Source of the DNA: Tigriopus japonicus
Lineage: Eukaryota; Arthropoda; Copepoda; Harpacticoida; Harpacticidae
Assembly: GCA_010645155.1 (NCBI GenBank)
Contig: JAAGOF010000109.1
Coordinates: 455,116 to 519,115 of the forward strand
DNA: 64,000 nucleotides
Reading direction: 5' to 3'
Shown here: positions 12,701 to 26,424 of the stretch, in pieces
Layout: each line of letters opens with the position of its first letter
Position numbering within the stretch: position 1 is the stretch's first letter
Translations under genes and position numbers: made by a program
The notes under the pieces: generated by a model
Told to the model about the DNA's origin: nothing
Databases searched by the model: none
Seen by the model: only the letters and a program-made list of their open reading frames with translations

Positions 12701-14333
12701 GAACTCGTTGCTCTCGCCCTTCCCTCCTTCCGTCCTTTTTTAGCCTTCACTCCTTGAGTTCTCTGCACGGCTTTTAGTTCTTTTTTGACAGTCCGATCAA
12801 GAGGATGGTTTGGTTGGTCTGAGAATTAAAAGATCCAAAACAACAGCTTCGAGTCTTTTTACCACAACCATCGCGACGAGTAGAGGAACTGATGTATTCA
12901 CAAGATATCTTGACAATACGCGAACTACCACACAAGAACGAGGAGAAATGAGAGGCCGGCAAAATCGAACTGTCAACTGTGGGTGAGTGAAGATTGGCCG
13001 CTTCGGAGAGGGACTTTCGGAAGTACGGAGGACGAAAAACTCATAAAACTTTTTTGGCTTCCATCTTCTTTTCTCCAAGAAATCGATCCTTTGCCAAAGG
13101 GAACGAATGAACGATCGGTTGGTCGGGCAGTGCGAGTGAGTGTGACAGTGGAGCATCTATCTAGCATTTAAATTTCAGAACAACCTCCTTTCAATGGGAA
13201 GTTGTCATTGAGTGCATTTTTCAAATTTCTGCGAGAAGTTTCCTCGAGATCTCTCCAAGAGAGTTCCCTCAATTAATCCTGCGCTTGGAAACACTTGCCA
13301 GAGCAAACGAGCTGCTCACATTCAAGCTAACATTGTAGCATTAAGTGAGGAAGGCCCAGATATAAACAAAGGCCAGGCGGAAGAGGACGAACCTAGTAGG
13401 AGAAGAAAACCAATTGTTTCTGCCTTTTTCTCCTTTTCTGACTTCTTTTGGGAGGCTGGCCAAGGGAAGCTCTTAGCAACATGCGTCAGACCAAGGACGT
13501 GGGCAACCGGGCGGAGAAACCCTTCTGAATCTGCTGAAGATAGAGGTGCGTTTCGTGAGGACGAGGCAAAAAGTCGTGATCTGTCATCCATCTGGAGTAA
13601 CCAGGCGCCCAGTTGTTGGGTGCTTAGTAGTCAATACAACCATCGTGGTGGTTGTGTTGGTGGTTGAGCAGTCTCTGGAGTGACTTGGATGCCCAAGGAC
13701 TCCGATGATCATTACTCCAAATGATCTCATGTGATGGTGGTGCTCATCCTGAAGATGAATTCCCTTCTTGGCTGCTTCCAGGGGTGTTTGCGGTGAATGT
13801 GTGATGATATTATATCCATCCATGTTCATTCAGGAGAACCACCCATTCCGGAATGAGTTTGCATGTCTGATGAATTCTGGTCAAGGCCGAGCCAGATACT
13901 TCTTGTGAGAGTGAGCTGTCAGGCACAGGGTATCATCTCCCTCAGGGTCCACACACGACAAGGGCCCCAAAATGAAGTGGGAATGCAAAGAAGATGCACC
14001 CGAGTCAGCACTCGTCTCTGAGTGGTGATGGGAATGAACAAGAGGATCTTTTTATCTGCTCCCATCTGAAGTCTGACTCCTTTCGAGAGTCACAACGTAA
14101 CCCCCATCCATGAGGAAGACCGCGTCGAAAGTACCAAACAAACACGTTCAGACACTAAAGTTTCTGCCTGGATTGCCACGACTCCGAAAATGATACGCGT
14201 GTCATCTTCAGCGACTGGAAAGCAAAGCAGCACTCAGTGAAATGTCAGTAAGAACTTGCTGTCCTTTTCCTTTTCACTCTTGAACTACTCGATCCAATCC
14301 AAACCAACTCCTGAAGTGCCCGCAACATTTAAA
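9783..14333. other. Intergenic region upstream of the EcKinase-like gene
   Basis: Open frames at 10067-10414 and 10392-10604 (-), 11285-11539 (-) and 13212-13667 (+, opens at GTG) have no recognisable domains or good start/splice contexts. The part from about 11.6 kb is richer in GC and may include untranslated exons or promoter sequence of the gene that starts at 14334; I cannot place a transcription start. Microsatellites lie at 12296-12476. Confidence 0.4.
12296..12476 (+). repeat. GT/CA-rich microsatellite tracts
   Basis: An imperfect (GT)n tract at 12299-12325 and an imperfect (CA)n tract at about 12418-12476 are separated by about 100 bp of non-repetitive sequence. They account for the His/Thr- and Val/Cys-rich frames called across this segment. 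Confidence 0.7.
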
Positions 14334-14594
14334 ATGGTTCGTGAGGAGCGTGGTCGAAGAATGGCGCCCACCACGTCAAGTCTGAAGACTCATTCGGGCA
14401 CTGGAATTCCGTTCCGGAGCAATCAAAGGCAGGCCTTGGCCTCCGGGATGGATGTCTATGGGAGTGACCGACTCCGTACCAATCGACGACATCACTACCA
14501 ACCTCCAAGAAGACGCTTCTTTGGGGATGAAGGCTTCAACGAGGAGTCTGGTGGAAGCTTGCCTACACCCACCCCCGTTCAACAATCATCCGAG
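14334..14594 (+). CDS. EcKinase/CHK-like protein, first coding exon
   Basis: This 87-codon exon starts at an ATG in good context (TTAAAATGG; A at -3, G at +4), the first ATG of its open frame. It ends at a strong donor (CATCCGAG|GTAGGT) in phase 0. It encodes a basic, low-complexity N-terminus (MVREERGRRMAPTTSS..., ending TPVQQSSE) without a domain. The next open exon with a phase-0 acceptor on this strand is at 31938, which begins GEEGPPWYLGNGD, and joining the two keeps the frame. The link is inferred from phase, strand and absence of other candidates. The intron would be 17,343 bp and extra small exons inside it cannot be excluded. Confidence 0.55.
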
Positions 14595-17084
14595 GTAGGT
14601 TCTGAAATTATAAGACTCGCAAGGGTTTCTTCCTAGCAGGAAAAGGGCGGGGCCAAGATAAATGCTGACTTGGGAATCATGGTTGTCTTTGAGACTGTGT
14701 CCGTTCCGCTCCATCCGTTTTTGTGTCTCTTTAGCTCCCATTCCCGACACCCTTTGTGCCGGGTGTCATTCACGGGACGAGATGGATTAGACGAACACTA
14801 ACGCTGAAGTGGGAATGGCTGTGTATTGAAGACTCCACAAAGGCCCTCCTCTCTTTCTCGGCATTTTGTAGCACCTTAAGGAGTGATGGAACCGAATTCC
14901 CGACTCTATTCTTCTTATTCTTATCGGGTCTGAGAGACGACAAACGAAGGCCAGAAAATTGGACGAGGGCGAAATTGGGTGGGTGTTCAACTCCTCACAT
15001 GGCACTATATATCTATCGCACTGCACAAGAAGTCAAAAGGCAGACAAAGAAATCATTGGCACCAACTCATTCCCAATGAATTGGGGTGCATATGGCAGAA
15101 CCATTACCACCACTTGACTCATTTATTCTCGACCGTCCTTTTCTCAACTTGTTGTCTCGAGGATTTTTAGGGGCTTCGTCTGGACCCAATGCCATATCTG
15201 GGCCCAAATACGTATGTGCGTGGACATGCCTCACCATTGATCCCAGGCTTGTGTTAGTTGTCCAGTTTGTCCTAAATCTACGTAAACGACAAGAGTGGTT
15301 AGAATAGTTTGCTCGCGAGGGATTCTGCCCGACAGGGTGACGCAATTCCAACCGATCACAGTGATCAATGGGACCGTTAAATCTTCGGGATTGCGCTCGT
15401 TGCACAAGCAATCCTCGTGTTTGGGGCAATCTGGGGAGAGGTAAGCCAAGACACTCGTAAAGATGAAAGTGCATATTTCCCATGGTGGAACATGGTCTTT
15501 CCAAATCCAAAAATGGGTCTGAGTTTTTCCAATCTGGCGTGAGTTGGGTGGTGTGTTAGTGTCCCAGAATATGTGGAGACCCTTTAGTCTTGAGAAGAAA
15601 AGAAAATGGGGACCTTGAACTTGATAGATGGAGATTAAAGTCCGGGCTATTGGCTCGTTTTTCGTTTTTGCTAGTGCTTTTGATGCTCTTCTAGAGGGGG
15701 AGCTTTGTGACTCTGAGAAGAACTTATTGGCAATGAGAGCCAACTTCGACGCCAGTCGGTCGAGGATTCTCTAGATATTTGTTTCGAAAATCCCCAGGAT
15801 CGATGAAGCGCCAACACCGTGCTCAAGTCCCGATGATAAATTTCATGTCAATTTGCACCTTGGCAATGCTCAGCATGGATTCATTCTCTCCCCTCAAAAC
15901 GGAGGATGTTTGTATGGACTCATGTCAGAAGATGGATTGCATCATGAGACGACAAATTTCGCCCACGAATTGAGATCAAGGTACTTGTGAGGAGGTCTGA
16001 ATGACTGACTGACTCACTGACGTAAAACGATTTCCACCAAAATTACGAATGATCAAAGCTCGGGATCCGAAGCTAATGACTTTCCTACTGAGGTTTCCCC
16101 TCGATAAAGCCTGTCAAGAAAATGAGAAAACACTGTACATTCTATGTCTTCGAGCTTCATCATTGGGAAACGAAGGCCCTGATCTGCATTAAGACTGGCC
16201 ACAACAATACAGATTCAGAGACAGAGTAGACATAGAAATAGAGGCAAAGGGAGAGGGAAGAAACAAAGATAGTTCTTGATTGTTGGTCGTTTCCAATTGG
16301 AGGCTCCGCCATCTGAATGTAAGGGTTCCTTTTTGAAGATCTGGCACCCAATCTGACCATTGTGGCCGTATTAAAAGTTTTTGACTGGCTCAAGGAGAAA
16401 TTATGAGACAAACTTGCCTACTTGACAAAGCAATTCATCACCACAACACCCAGAACAACCAAACAAATAAGCCTCATAACGAGTCTTGAAAAGCCTACCA
16501 ATTACCAAAGAAGATCTCGACCAGCTGCTCCACCATGTGTTACTAATCAGAGAAGGGAAACTTTTGCTTTTAATTTCCAACTCCAAAGTGTTAAAGAAGG
16601 GTCTTTTTCTTTGAACTTGAAATTGATCTGGACACCCAGAATGAACAAAAATGACCGTCAAGGTGTGAAGAACAGAAGCACAAAGTGCTCATTGTCTTTA
16701 ACTTGTGCCACGTGCCAGTAGTTGTAAGCCTCAAAATTCCCAATTCACCGTCACAAGCAGAGACATTCCCTTCTCGTTCCTTCATTTTTTGCCAAGTCTG
16801 TCCGCCGGTCTATTTGTAGTTTGAACCCAAGTTTGATTGCTCAAAACTTCCTCAATGATCAATGTTCCATCTCATTTACATAGAAGAAACAAAAAACTTA
16901 TCAGGGGAAGATAAATGTTGTCTACATTCTCTGGGAAAGAAAGATTCGCTGCTCCAGCAATCTTGGAGGGACGATATGTTTCGAGTCGCCAAACTTGTAT
17001 CCCAGAGTGACAAAACGAGCCAAGGTTGTTGCATACCATTACCAAACTCGTTCCTCATCTCTGTTGGCTTACTAGTCTATCCAC

Positions 17085-17124
17085 AATATATATATGTGCA
17101 TATGTGCATATGTACAATGTATGT
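17085..17124 (+). repeat. TA/ATGTGCAT microsatellite
   Basis: A short (TA)n run is followed by tandem ATGTGCAT units (TGTGCATATGTGCATATGTA). Confidence 0.7.
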
Positions 17125-19881
17125 ACTAGGTTCTACAGCATACAGGGTGCGAGAAACAACTCTGCACCTTGTCTTCCATCACTCGTTGTTGATGTAGACG
17201 AGAGCATTCTGTTCCTGCACTTTTCTTGGCCAATTAGTGGCGAGAGAGAAAGAGAGAGACACACAGAGTTCTCCCTCAGTTCATTTAGAGAGCTCGAATG
17301 AAGGCACAGATACCCAGCGGACCGAGAAGCGAGTCTCAAGGCAGGAAAATTGACTCTAAATCGAAAGATCTAAGGAGGCGCAGAATTGCATTATGAGTGA
17401 TAACACATGTCCGTTCGGGATGTTTAAATTGGAAAGCTGTCTTTGATGTCGCCCCAAATTGAGTTCGGGGTCATAACTTTGAGGTTTAGCGGGGCTTAGT
17501 AAAAGGAGCACAGGTGCAGCGGTATCGTTACAGAAATGAGATTGGGCTCATGATATGGACACAATCCTCATAACAAGGAGCTCCAAAAGTCAATGAAGAG
17601 GTCGTTCGTACTATCCTGGAACATGAGCGTTTTTCCAAAACCTCTCGGTGGAATATATCTCTTCGTCTCAAGGTTCTGGTGGTGCATCAACATCCGCTGA
17701 CTTTTGTTTGAGTGGTGCAACTCAAGCATTTTTCTGCACCAAGACATTCCTGCCCCCTCGCCTTATTCCCTTTCTTTGGGGAAATCATTACTGCAGATTT
17801 ATTATGTTCCACAACGGAAGGAACCAACACTGAGCATCTTTGGAACATCCATAGAGGAAAGTCATCCTATCATTAGAGGCCAGATAACCCGAGATTCACC
17901 AGCATGCACTTCATAAAGCAATAATATTTACTAAGCCTTGTCCCCTAATGCTCGGCCTTAACCCAAGTCACAGGGTGGTCCATGACCTTGGCCAATATTT
18001 TCGCTTGATTTTTGACTCAAGTCCCGAGATTCTAGCTTTCAATGCCGTAAAAAGGTCAATCCCACTTGCACACAACATATCATGAAGAACGAGAACTCTC
18101 TGTCCCTATGACCACCACAGAGATATCAAGCGTGATGGAAATATTTAGGAACACGCACAACAATCATCAGCAATTCGTGGAAAAACAGGGAACGAGAAAA
18201 AAGAGAAAATGGTTCACCTTTCATCGGACCACCGTTTGGTGGGTATTCCCCCATTTATTCGGAGCGGCATTTTTATGGCGCACGCTTGAACAAACTTCTC
18301 GTACAGTTCGTGGCAATCGTATTACATAAAGAGTTCCAGGGGGTTCAATTTTCGGGTTATTACCAATGTGATAAATGGACCAAATCTGTCAATTGTGTAG
18401 GCCCTGATTACCCGGTGAACTCTTTCACTCGTGGGAACCCATTTCCCACTTTTGTCGTCAAGGACAGCAAACTCGCTCGAGTAGAAAGAGGCCCACTTAT
18501 TTTGTTAATGGAAGCCTTAGCAGGTGGTTGGTTCATTTCCCCCCATGCTACAACACATTCAACTTTGAAAGTTTGCTTAACACGACTTGTTACCATTTGA
18601 AAGCATGGGGAAAACTAAAGAGAACATAACTCTACGTACGCGTAATACATCAGCTCATGACCGTGCAACTTCTTCACATGAACACCTTGAAGAAGCATAC
18701 ATCCATCCATCTTCAAGGCAGAGAAATGCGTCTTTTGTTCAAAGTAGAGTCTTTAAGCTGAAAAATACCCCGGATTTGAAATGTCACAAAAGGTTTCTCT
18801 CAAGCCATTTCCTCCTTTGACATGTGGATGGCTCAAGAGAGTCAAGTCTTCTTCCTCTTCTGAAGATGGTTGAACTCTCTCTTAAGCTACCCATTTAGTG
18901 ACACCAAATGAAATCTCATTTGAACTCGTCGGATCATGCCTTGACTTGGGCCAAGTGCCTTGAAAACGTGAAATGCATCCAAACAGAGGCCCACTATCAA
19001 CCCTGTAATTCAGATATAAGATAAATGAACAAAAAGGATAGGGACCCTCAGACATTATTGGTCGTTGGCTGGAATAAAATCAGAGTGCACCACGCTCTGT
19101 CTGTGTCCACGGGTTGTTCAGTTCTGTCCAAGAGGAAGAAGAAGGCAAGTCCACCTAAATGGATTCTGTTTTTTAAGGCCGAGCAATGGCTACCAACTGT
19201 TTCGCTTCAAGATGCCAATATATCATCAGAAGCATCTTGAGCGCTACTTTTGCTTCCAGGCGCAAGAACCCTTTGGATGTCCTGGATTAGTCTCAAAGGA
19301 ATGTCTCCTTTTTGCTCTACTGTACGATGTGCTTTTCATTCACGGTTGTGCACAGCTTGCTTGACAATGGATGTCTCCTTTTAACACTCTGTGGAGAAAT
19401 TGTAGGATAATCAATTATTATTTGGAGTACTTAGATGGGTGAGTGAGCCCATGAACGAGTTTTTAATATGGGGTTTGAGTAAAGCTGTAGTTCAAAGCAA
19501 TGAACAGATTCGAGAAGATATAGTTAGCATACCCAAGGGCCTTGACATTCTTGCTTTGAGAAAAAGGGTATCCTCACAACTTGGTGCCCAACGATTTTAC
19601 ACGTTTTAGTTAATGGCTTAACAATTTTAGCAGATGTCTTCTCAGCTTTTTCAATATATCACGGTTAACTATTCAACCCAAAGAGAAGCAACCAGTGAGC
19701 TTTTGAGAGGCCCAATGCCTTCAGGAATATTCAAAATGGTGGCGCTCCGAACTATCCGATCTGTAGCTTCTATCTCTGTGAAAGTGAAATTGTGGGCCTT
19801 AGTTCCACCACTGCCAATCCAATCCTTAGAGCGACAACGGATTTTGAGTTTAAAGTACTTATACTTATTACAGTAAAATAT

Positions 19882-19978
19882 AAATTTTGTGTGACAAGGC
19901 TTAGAGATTGCAATTTTTTTAATTTCAGTGGTTGTGCTCAAAGGACTGCTTTCAGTGGGCTCTTGACTTCCTCCGATT
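19882..19978 (+). repeat. Direct repeat, copy A (with a 21-bp insert)
   Basis: AAATTTTGTGTGACAAGGC, a gap, then TGCTCAAAGGACTGCTT and CTTGACTTCCTCCGA match copy B at 20077-20151 in the same order. Copy A carries an extra ~21 bp (CAATTTTTTTAATTTCAGTG-like, about 19911-19930) that copy B lacks. An adjoining minus-strand frame (19669-19860) is of coding-like composition but unrecognised. Confidence 0.6.
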
Positions 19979-20076
19979 GAATAGAATAGAATTAAAAAAG
20001 TCAAATAGTATCATAGACCAAAGTAATACTACAGTACTAATGAAAAATGCGCCCTGCACCGAGCACAATCAAATAG

Positions 20077-20151
20077 AAATTGTGTGTCGCAAGGTTTACA
20101 GATTGGTTGCACTCAAAGGACTGCTTCGAGTCTGCCCTTGACCTCCTCTGA
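20077..20151 (+). repeat. Direct repeat, copy B
   Basis: This is the shorter partner of 19882-19978: AAATTGTGTGTCGCAAGG, then GCACTCAAAGGACTGCTT and CTTGACCTCCTCTGA, without the T-rich insert. The copies lie about 195 bp apart. Confidence 0.6.
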
Positions 20152-23100
20152 CTATTTGGGGGGACTTGCGATCAAATTTGTTGCCGATCCCCGATCCAAA
20201 GCTCTACCTCCACGATTTGATAATCAGTTGGAGATAGTTTGTCCAAGTCTTTAACCAAGATGTGAGCTGCCTCGTTTCGTTTTGCGTACTTTAAAAGCTA
20301 AGCAGAATTTTCCCCTTTAAAACTACTAGCTTTACATCACTTGATTTTATTCCATGATGCCAAAGATCAATTCCAATGATGTCTAAATAAATATGCTTGG
20401 GATTGGAAGGTGCTGAGTTGATGAAACGAGCAAGAACTTGCGCTAAATCCGCTTGACACTCTTGACTTTAGTGAGCACTGGTAAATTTGTTTTGTCGCCA
20501 AGTACTGAACTAAACTCTTGGACCCGTCTTTTTACCACCGTGCTAGGACCAATTGTTATTGAGAAGGTTGAATTAATCACGCTTCAAGGGAAATAAACAA
20601 CGAAGATGATGCTCTATCAGGATAATACGTCAAAGCCAATATTTGATTTGTGATGTACTCGCACAAAATGCTTCTGATGGAATGCAAGCTTTTTGTCAAA
20701 TAACCCGACAAGTTATGCTCGAATTTTAGGGCCCAATAAACTTTCGATGTTACCAAAATGGTCTTCCCAAAAGAAAGAACTCTCTACATTCCATAAGATA
20801 ACGCACCGATAGGTTGTCCGTGCATTGGAGAAAGTGAAGTCTCATTTTTGGTCAGATTCGATCGAATTTTAGGGTTGGAAAACTAAAAAAAGGGAGCAAT
20901 CAAAATTTAGTGTAACTATTTTTTTCAGGGCAATGAGTAAAAATATCTAAATTCGATTCATGCACAGGGAGAATGAAACTTCTTCAAAACAAATGCCAAA
21001 ATAGTTCCTTCCCTGGATCTAACAGAGGATATAATTTATGTTCTAGGAAACTGCTGATCGTTTGAGAAAAAGCCAAGCATGACACAATTGTCATGCAATG
21101 ATTTCCAGGAGAGAAATGAAATATCCTGCGATGACTTTTCAAATTTGAAATTTTCAAACATGAAAAGAGGAAAGTAGAACATGCATTTCTTAGGATTGTA
21201 ATAGAGGTATTCACCGCATATTTTTAACAAAAGTCGTCTTAGTAACGATTCGATTCATTAGTACAGTAATAAACTTGTGATAAATGAAGTTGGTGACAAG
21301 GCTATTATTGTCTCATTTTCATCACAATGTGATTAATGGTATAAGTCAGCAAAACTTACCCCTCCGGTTCATTATTCCACTAATAAACAATAGCAAGCAT
21401 GTGCCCCGATCTACATTTATTTATGTAGTTTAAGTGTAGACTCGGTAAAACTAGACTCTGCTGAAATTCTGATGTAAATGCATATTACCCCTAGTCCTCG
21501 CATCTAAGTTGTTTTGAGCATCATGGAAGCTTGGAATGCAAACCCATCTTCAACTTCTGTGAGTCCATCCAAATATTGCATATGTACGAATCTACATCCC
21601 ACAATGGTAGCGAACCATCAGCACTTGTGCGCAAATGTCAGGAACAAAACTCTCAACAACAAAGCTGCAACTCTCTTGTCTACAATGTCACACAAATATT
21701 TGTTTACATCTCTCGTTATGTCAAATCCAAAGGTGAACAAAAACAAGTTGAAATCGCAAATTTGCCATCCTTTGGTTCAGAAGCATCTCCAAAGTGTCTC
21801 TTCCATTTGACGTTTTTGCAACTGGTCATAGCCTGAAAGTGGCGGCAACGTTAGTATATACTCATAAAGCGATCTCCAGAGCATTGCACATGCTATTTTA
21901 GTACCTCTCAAGTGTCTCGAAGGGTCGTATCCAGAAGAGGGAAAAATTTAGGAGCGTCTCCAATTTAATGTGCTTCAAAGCCTTCCCAGAGCTGAAATTG
22001 AGAGAAGATGACCTTGTAACCGTCCATTTGTCGGATTTCTCTTGGGATTGACGAGTGGAAATGTTTGTCGAAAATCTGCTTCACTGGTTCCACCAGAATC
22101 CCCCTCTGTTCCTCTGATTGTCTCCCCTCAAGGCACTATTTATCCACTTGGAATGGTCCAAGTGTCATTCATAGGAGAGACCACTTGTCTCTGGCACAAC
22201 AAGAAAGCAATTTGCATCAGTGGATCCGCCGATCCCAATTTGTTTGCTTGCCTGCCCTGAACACACCTTGACGCTCAAGGGTCAATTTTGAATCTCATTT
22301 TCTGCCTGTGAGCAACAACACGAGCAAGCACGCATTGACCCCTTTTGATTGGATATTGAAGATCACTCATGGGAACATGGGGCGTTCCTCACCACCAACT
22401 ATGGTTTCCCTCTGTGTGGCTCCATGGTTCAGTGGGCGCGGATTCCGGGCAGAAATGATCTTGTGATTGATGAAATAGGGGATTGTGGGAAAGAAAGCAG
22501 GCCATGGTGATAGCGATAGAGGAAGTCGTCGTCGTCGTTGCCGTCCATGCAAGGGAGACAGACTCATAAAAGGCCTTCGAATAATCCAGCTTGGAGCTAG
22601 ACAAAGTGATTCTGGCATTGGGACGGAAGCCAAAGGTGACTCCTCGGAATCTTTGTGGAGACGTTCAAAAAAGATGACTGGGGAAGAAACATGGGCTCCG
22701 AAACGCGATAAATTCCGAATGGAAAAGTGTTCAAGAATGTTATTTGCTTCGATGCTCAGATGTATCCTCGTTGTTTTCGTTACGATAACCAGGAGAGAAA
22801 AAGAAAACCGTCCCCAATCCCAAAGTTTTGTGCATTTCACGTTAGCTTGGAATTTCTGAGAGGGAAAATTTTCTGTTTGCACAAGAGTCTCAAGTTTGAA
22901 ATCCCTCACAAAAGAAGAATTTTGACTCTTTGGGCACAAGTGTCAGTTCAACACTTTTAAGTTTGTTCACCTTACAGGGGTGCATTTTAGGAGATCCCTC
23001 AAGTTCGCTAAGGCTTAAGTACAAAAACTAAAATACCGGATTTCAAGGCCTGGTGAAGAGGGGATTAGAAAAAGTTCTGGGTGCCTTCAATTTGGCAATA

Positions 23101-24139
23101 AATCTTAAGACCTCTTTCCGATTTTTGTTCTGAGAGGTGTGTATGTGCTTAGCTTTGTGTGTGTGTGTCAAACAGCGAGAAGTACCGTAAGGTGTTGTGT
23201 ATACACTTCTTTCTTGTGAAGTCAAGTCTGCTTTGCCTGACTCCTGAAACTTCTTAAGTGTGGCGTATTTGAAGAACGAAAAATCTTCTTTAGGAAAGCA
23301 TTAGTGTCCTCCATGGCGAACCTTTGTTCCTCCTGAAATGGTTCCTGTGTTAGAAACCGCCAAAGTTTGTTGGAGACAAAAGTTCCCTCATCTCGTTTCG
23401 TTGGCGAAACTTTAGGAATGCAATTTAGAACTAATTATTTGCATATGGAAAGGACGGATCTGCCAGGATCTTTCTCTAGTGGTTTGGTGACACCCATATT
23501 TGCCATCCATCCACACAATCTAGGAGGCCAGAAATAGGGGATCTAAAGGCAGAGGCAGAAGTATTGATATTGATTAATACATTATATACACTCTATCAGT
23601 TGCGAAAATACTGGATGAAGAAGGATGGATTTAGGCCTTTAAAAACAAGTCTCACAGGGAGTAAGAAGAGCCCTGAAAAGTTCCGATTTCTGTTCTGAAA
23701 GATTGGATGCATGTCTGTTTCGTCGGAGAAAGAAGGAATAAAAGTTGCCGCAATTAGGCTAGCGGGTAATCATTCCGCAAATTCCCGCCAATCTCTGATT
23801 GCTTCAAGAACAAGGAATGTTTTTTTTGTCTGTTGATCAAAGACAATACCTTTGGCGTTTGGTGACTGTTTTAGCAACAGATAGCTCGTTAGCAGAAGTT
23901 GCTGAAGCTGTTAGTGATTTCAGTTTGACTATCAAGTAATGCACCATATTTCGTTTCTTTGCTTTGAAATAAAGAAAGAATCTTAATGGTGAATTGTTGA
24001 TGGTACTTGGAAATGAAACGTCGTTATTTTTAAGGTCAGTTAAAAGGTTTTAAGGGTATAAAAGCCTCTCAGTCAAAATAATCATGTTAAACAATAATCT
24101 ATCTTCATAAGCTGCGATTGTTGAGATAAACCAGGGATA

Positions 24140-24426
24140 ACCTATATAATAGTATTAATACTGGATGCGAACTCGCGGAATTTCTCCGGCACGCAACCTC
24201 CGGTATGAGGCCGAGATTCGTAAACAAGAAGAACAAACCGCCATGTTGGGAGCGGAAAATCAAACGGAAATCGACCAAAATTCCAAAAGATAGTGCGCCA
24301 ATCGGTGTTCCCTGTGTTTCAAGCGGGTCCAGCCAAGTCCTAGCCTTGGTAAAGGTCAACGCCATGCCCAAAAATCAGTCCGATGTTGGTGTTTCGAAGA
24401 CATCCAGTTCACCCAAGAAAGAGTGA
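24140..24426 (+). mobile_element. Possible LINE pol remnant
   Basis: The + strand frame contains GMRPRFVNKKNKPPCWERKI followed by KRKSTKIPKD. This resembles the 'LGvK....k.PwWkrRie.kikeLRkDl' segment found between endonuclease and RT in several type-1 retrotransposons. No other part of such an element is visible nearby and the frame closes at 24426. The call rests on one motif. Confidence 0.33.
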
Positions 24427-26295
24427 ATGAAATAGTGAATGAATGACCACATCATGGAGTGCGAATGAACCCACAAAGGTGTCTAATCTACAAGATGACG
24501 ATCAAAGTGATCAAATGAAATCTGATGACGAGGTTACCTGCAATAACCTTCGGAAGTGATAGCCCTAACTAAAGCAAAAAAACGAATATGCACCGGACTC
24601 CGAGCCCAAATTCTTCTTGCAAAAGGATTAAGAACCAACTTTCCCACGGACCAATACGGGGAGTTTCTTTACGCTCATCCATTGCACAACTTGAACAACT
24701 AAGAATATCTTACGATTACTTGAATTATCAACAACAAAATATCGTTTTTTTCCGAGCTCATATATCATCCGACTTGAACGTCTTATTAGTATCTTTGAAC
24801 TTACAATTGAACCCATCCATCAATATTTCAGGTATTATCCTGAACTGAATTAACAGATGCCAAACTTTGTATGAAATCAAGGTTGTTATAGGTTGTGAGA
24901 TTGTCACCTTGGCATAACATGTTCTATAAATGATGGTCCTTTTTCGAATTTCCTTTATTGTATGGTTGTTTCTTTTAGTTCAGGATAATAAGGACAGGTA
25001 AGATACTCTTAAGTTGTTCAAGTTGTGTGATGGACGAGTGCGATAAAACTCCCCGTTTTGATCCGGGTGAGAGTATGTGGGGAAAGTTGGTTCTTAATCC
25101 CTTTTCAAGAGGAATTTGCGTTCGGATTAAGGTCAATATAGAACAAAGAAAGAAGAAGTCCTCAGTGTCAAGAATTCGATCAAATGAAGAACAAATTAAG
25201 ATGACTTTGAAACCTATCAGGTGGACCTACTAGCAATGGATGGGCTCAATATTTTGATCTGCCTTTGGAGTCAGTCAGCCCAAATTGGTGATCTGACAGT
25301 CTAACCCGGATTCCATGGACCCTCCCAAAGTCTTTAGAATGAAATGCTCCCATCAAGATTGAATTGTGTGGATTTTTTCATTCAATCTGATTGTTAATTC
25401 CTGGACAAGGGGATCTAAGAAGATCAATCAAACCTTATCAAGCCTGTAGAGCCTATCCCTGCAATGATAAGACATGATCCTTTGGTCCTGAAGGACCCTT
25501 AGCCCCAGTCCTGCGTGGTCCCGACCTTCTTGAGTCCCAAGACTTGAAACATTTTCAATCAAATCCACAATCAAGGCTTTAATCCTCATGTTTTTCACTC
25601 ATTTTGTCTCAAGGACGTTGTGATTGCCTTTGTTCCTGTTCCAATCCGGATCAGATGGCTGATCTGATCCAGAACCGTCAAAAGTGCCCTTCAATGGTTA
25701 TAGCCAACAACATCTCTGACTTGGACTCCATCTTGTTTCAAAATGAGACCATTCTTGTTCTTTCATTTTCTTATGGAAATGGTTCCTGCGTTGTGGAGGT
25801 GTTGAAGAGGATGGAAGATGAGTAACACTCCAGATACCACCACAGATACTTCTGTTAAGCATTATTTCACTGAAGTTGGACTAATGGGTGAAGCAAGATT
25901 CCATCTACGTATTTTCCTCATTCTTATGAGGCCTAAAATCCTTTGGAGAGTTGAATGTCAAAAGTTCATGAGACGAGTAAAAAGAGTGCTGGGACTTCTA
26001 AAATCAAGGTGAAGAACATCCAGTCCACAAATATAAACTCAAAAAGTTTGCGTGAATTCTTTCAAGACACATGTTCAACAGTTTTAGACATTAATAAGGA
26101 ATAAATGACGTCGTGTCAAAATATAGCCTCGGCCTCATACCATTTTTTCAAAAATCGGAGTTCGTGTCCACCCCTTTCAGGGGTTCCTGGATAAACCGAC
26201 AGCTTCTCTAAGAGAACTCGAGTGTGCTTATTTAGATTGCAATCTTTTTTGCTCGCTCCATACTTATTGGCATTTCTTAGCACCCTCAACAACTG

Positions 26296-26375
26296 ACCTG
26301 TAAGGTGATTTGTTGAGGGCACTAAGAAGTAAAATAAAGCCTAGTGCAGTATATTGTTTTGAAGCAATCTTGCTG
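26296..26375 (+). repeat. Direct repeat flanking an inverted-repeat element, left copy
   Basis: TTGAGGGCACTAAGAAGTAAAA and GTATATTGTTTTGAAGC recur in the same order at 26993-27066. A third partial match (TTGAGGGCATTAATAAGTAG) is at 60007. The segment is probably a dispersed repeat family. Confidence 0.5.
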
Positions 26376-26424
26376 CATATGCTGCGTTTCGATAATTCTC
26401 AAAAACGCAGCTTATGGAACAGTA

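Noticed and set aside
13212..13667. 151-codon + frame upstream of the EcKinase-like gene
   Set aside because: It starts at GTG, has mixed charged/random composition and no splice linkage to 14334 was found.
15231..15743. 170-codon minus frame in the long intron
   Set aside because: No family resemblance and no start or splice context; it overlaps another long minus frame in a different phase.
22367..22939. 190-codon minus-strand frame
   Set aside because: It opens at TTG, has no domain, no splice-site support and a random-looking composition.
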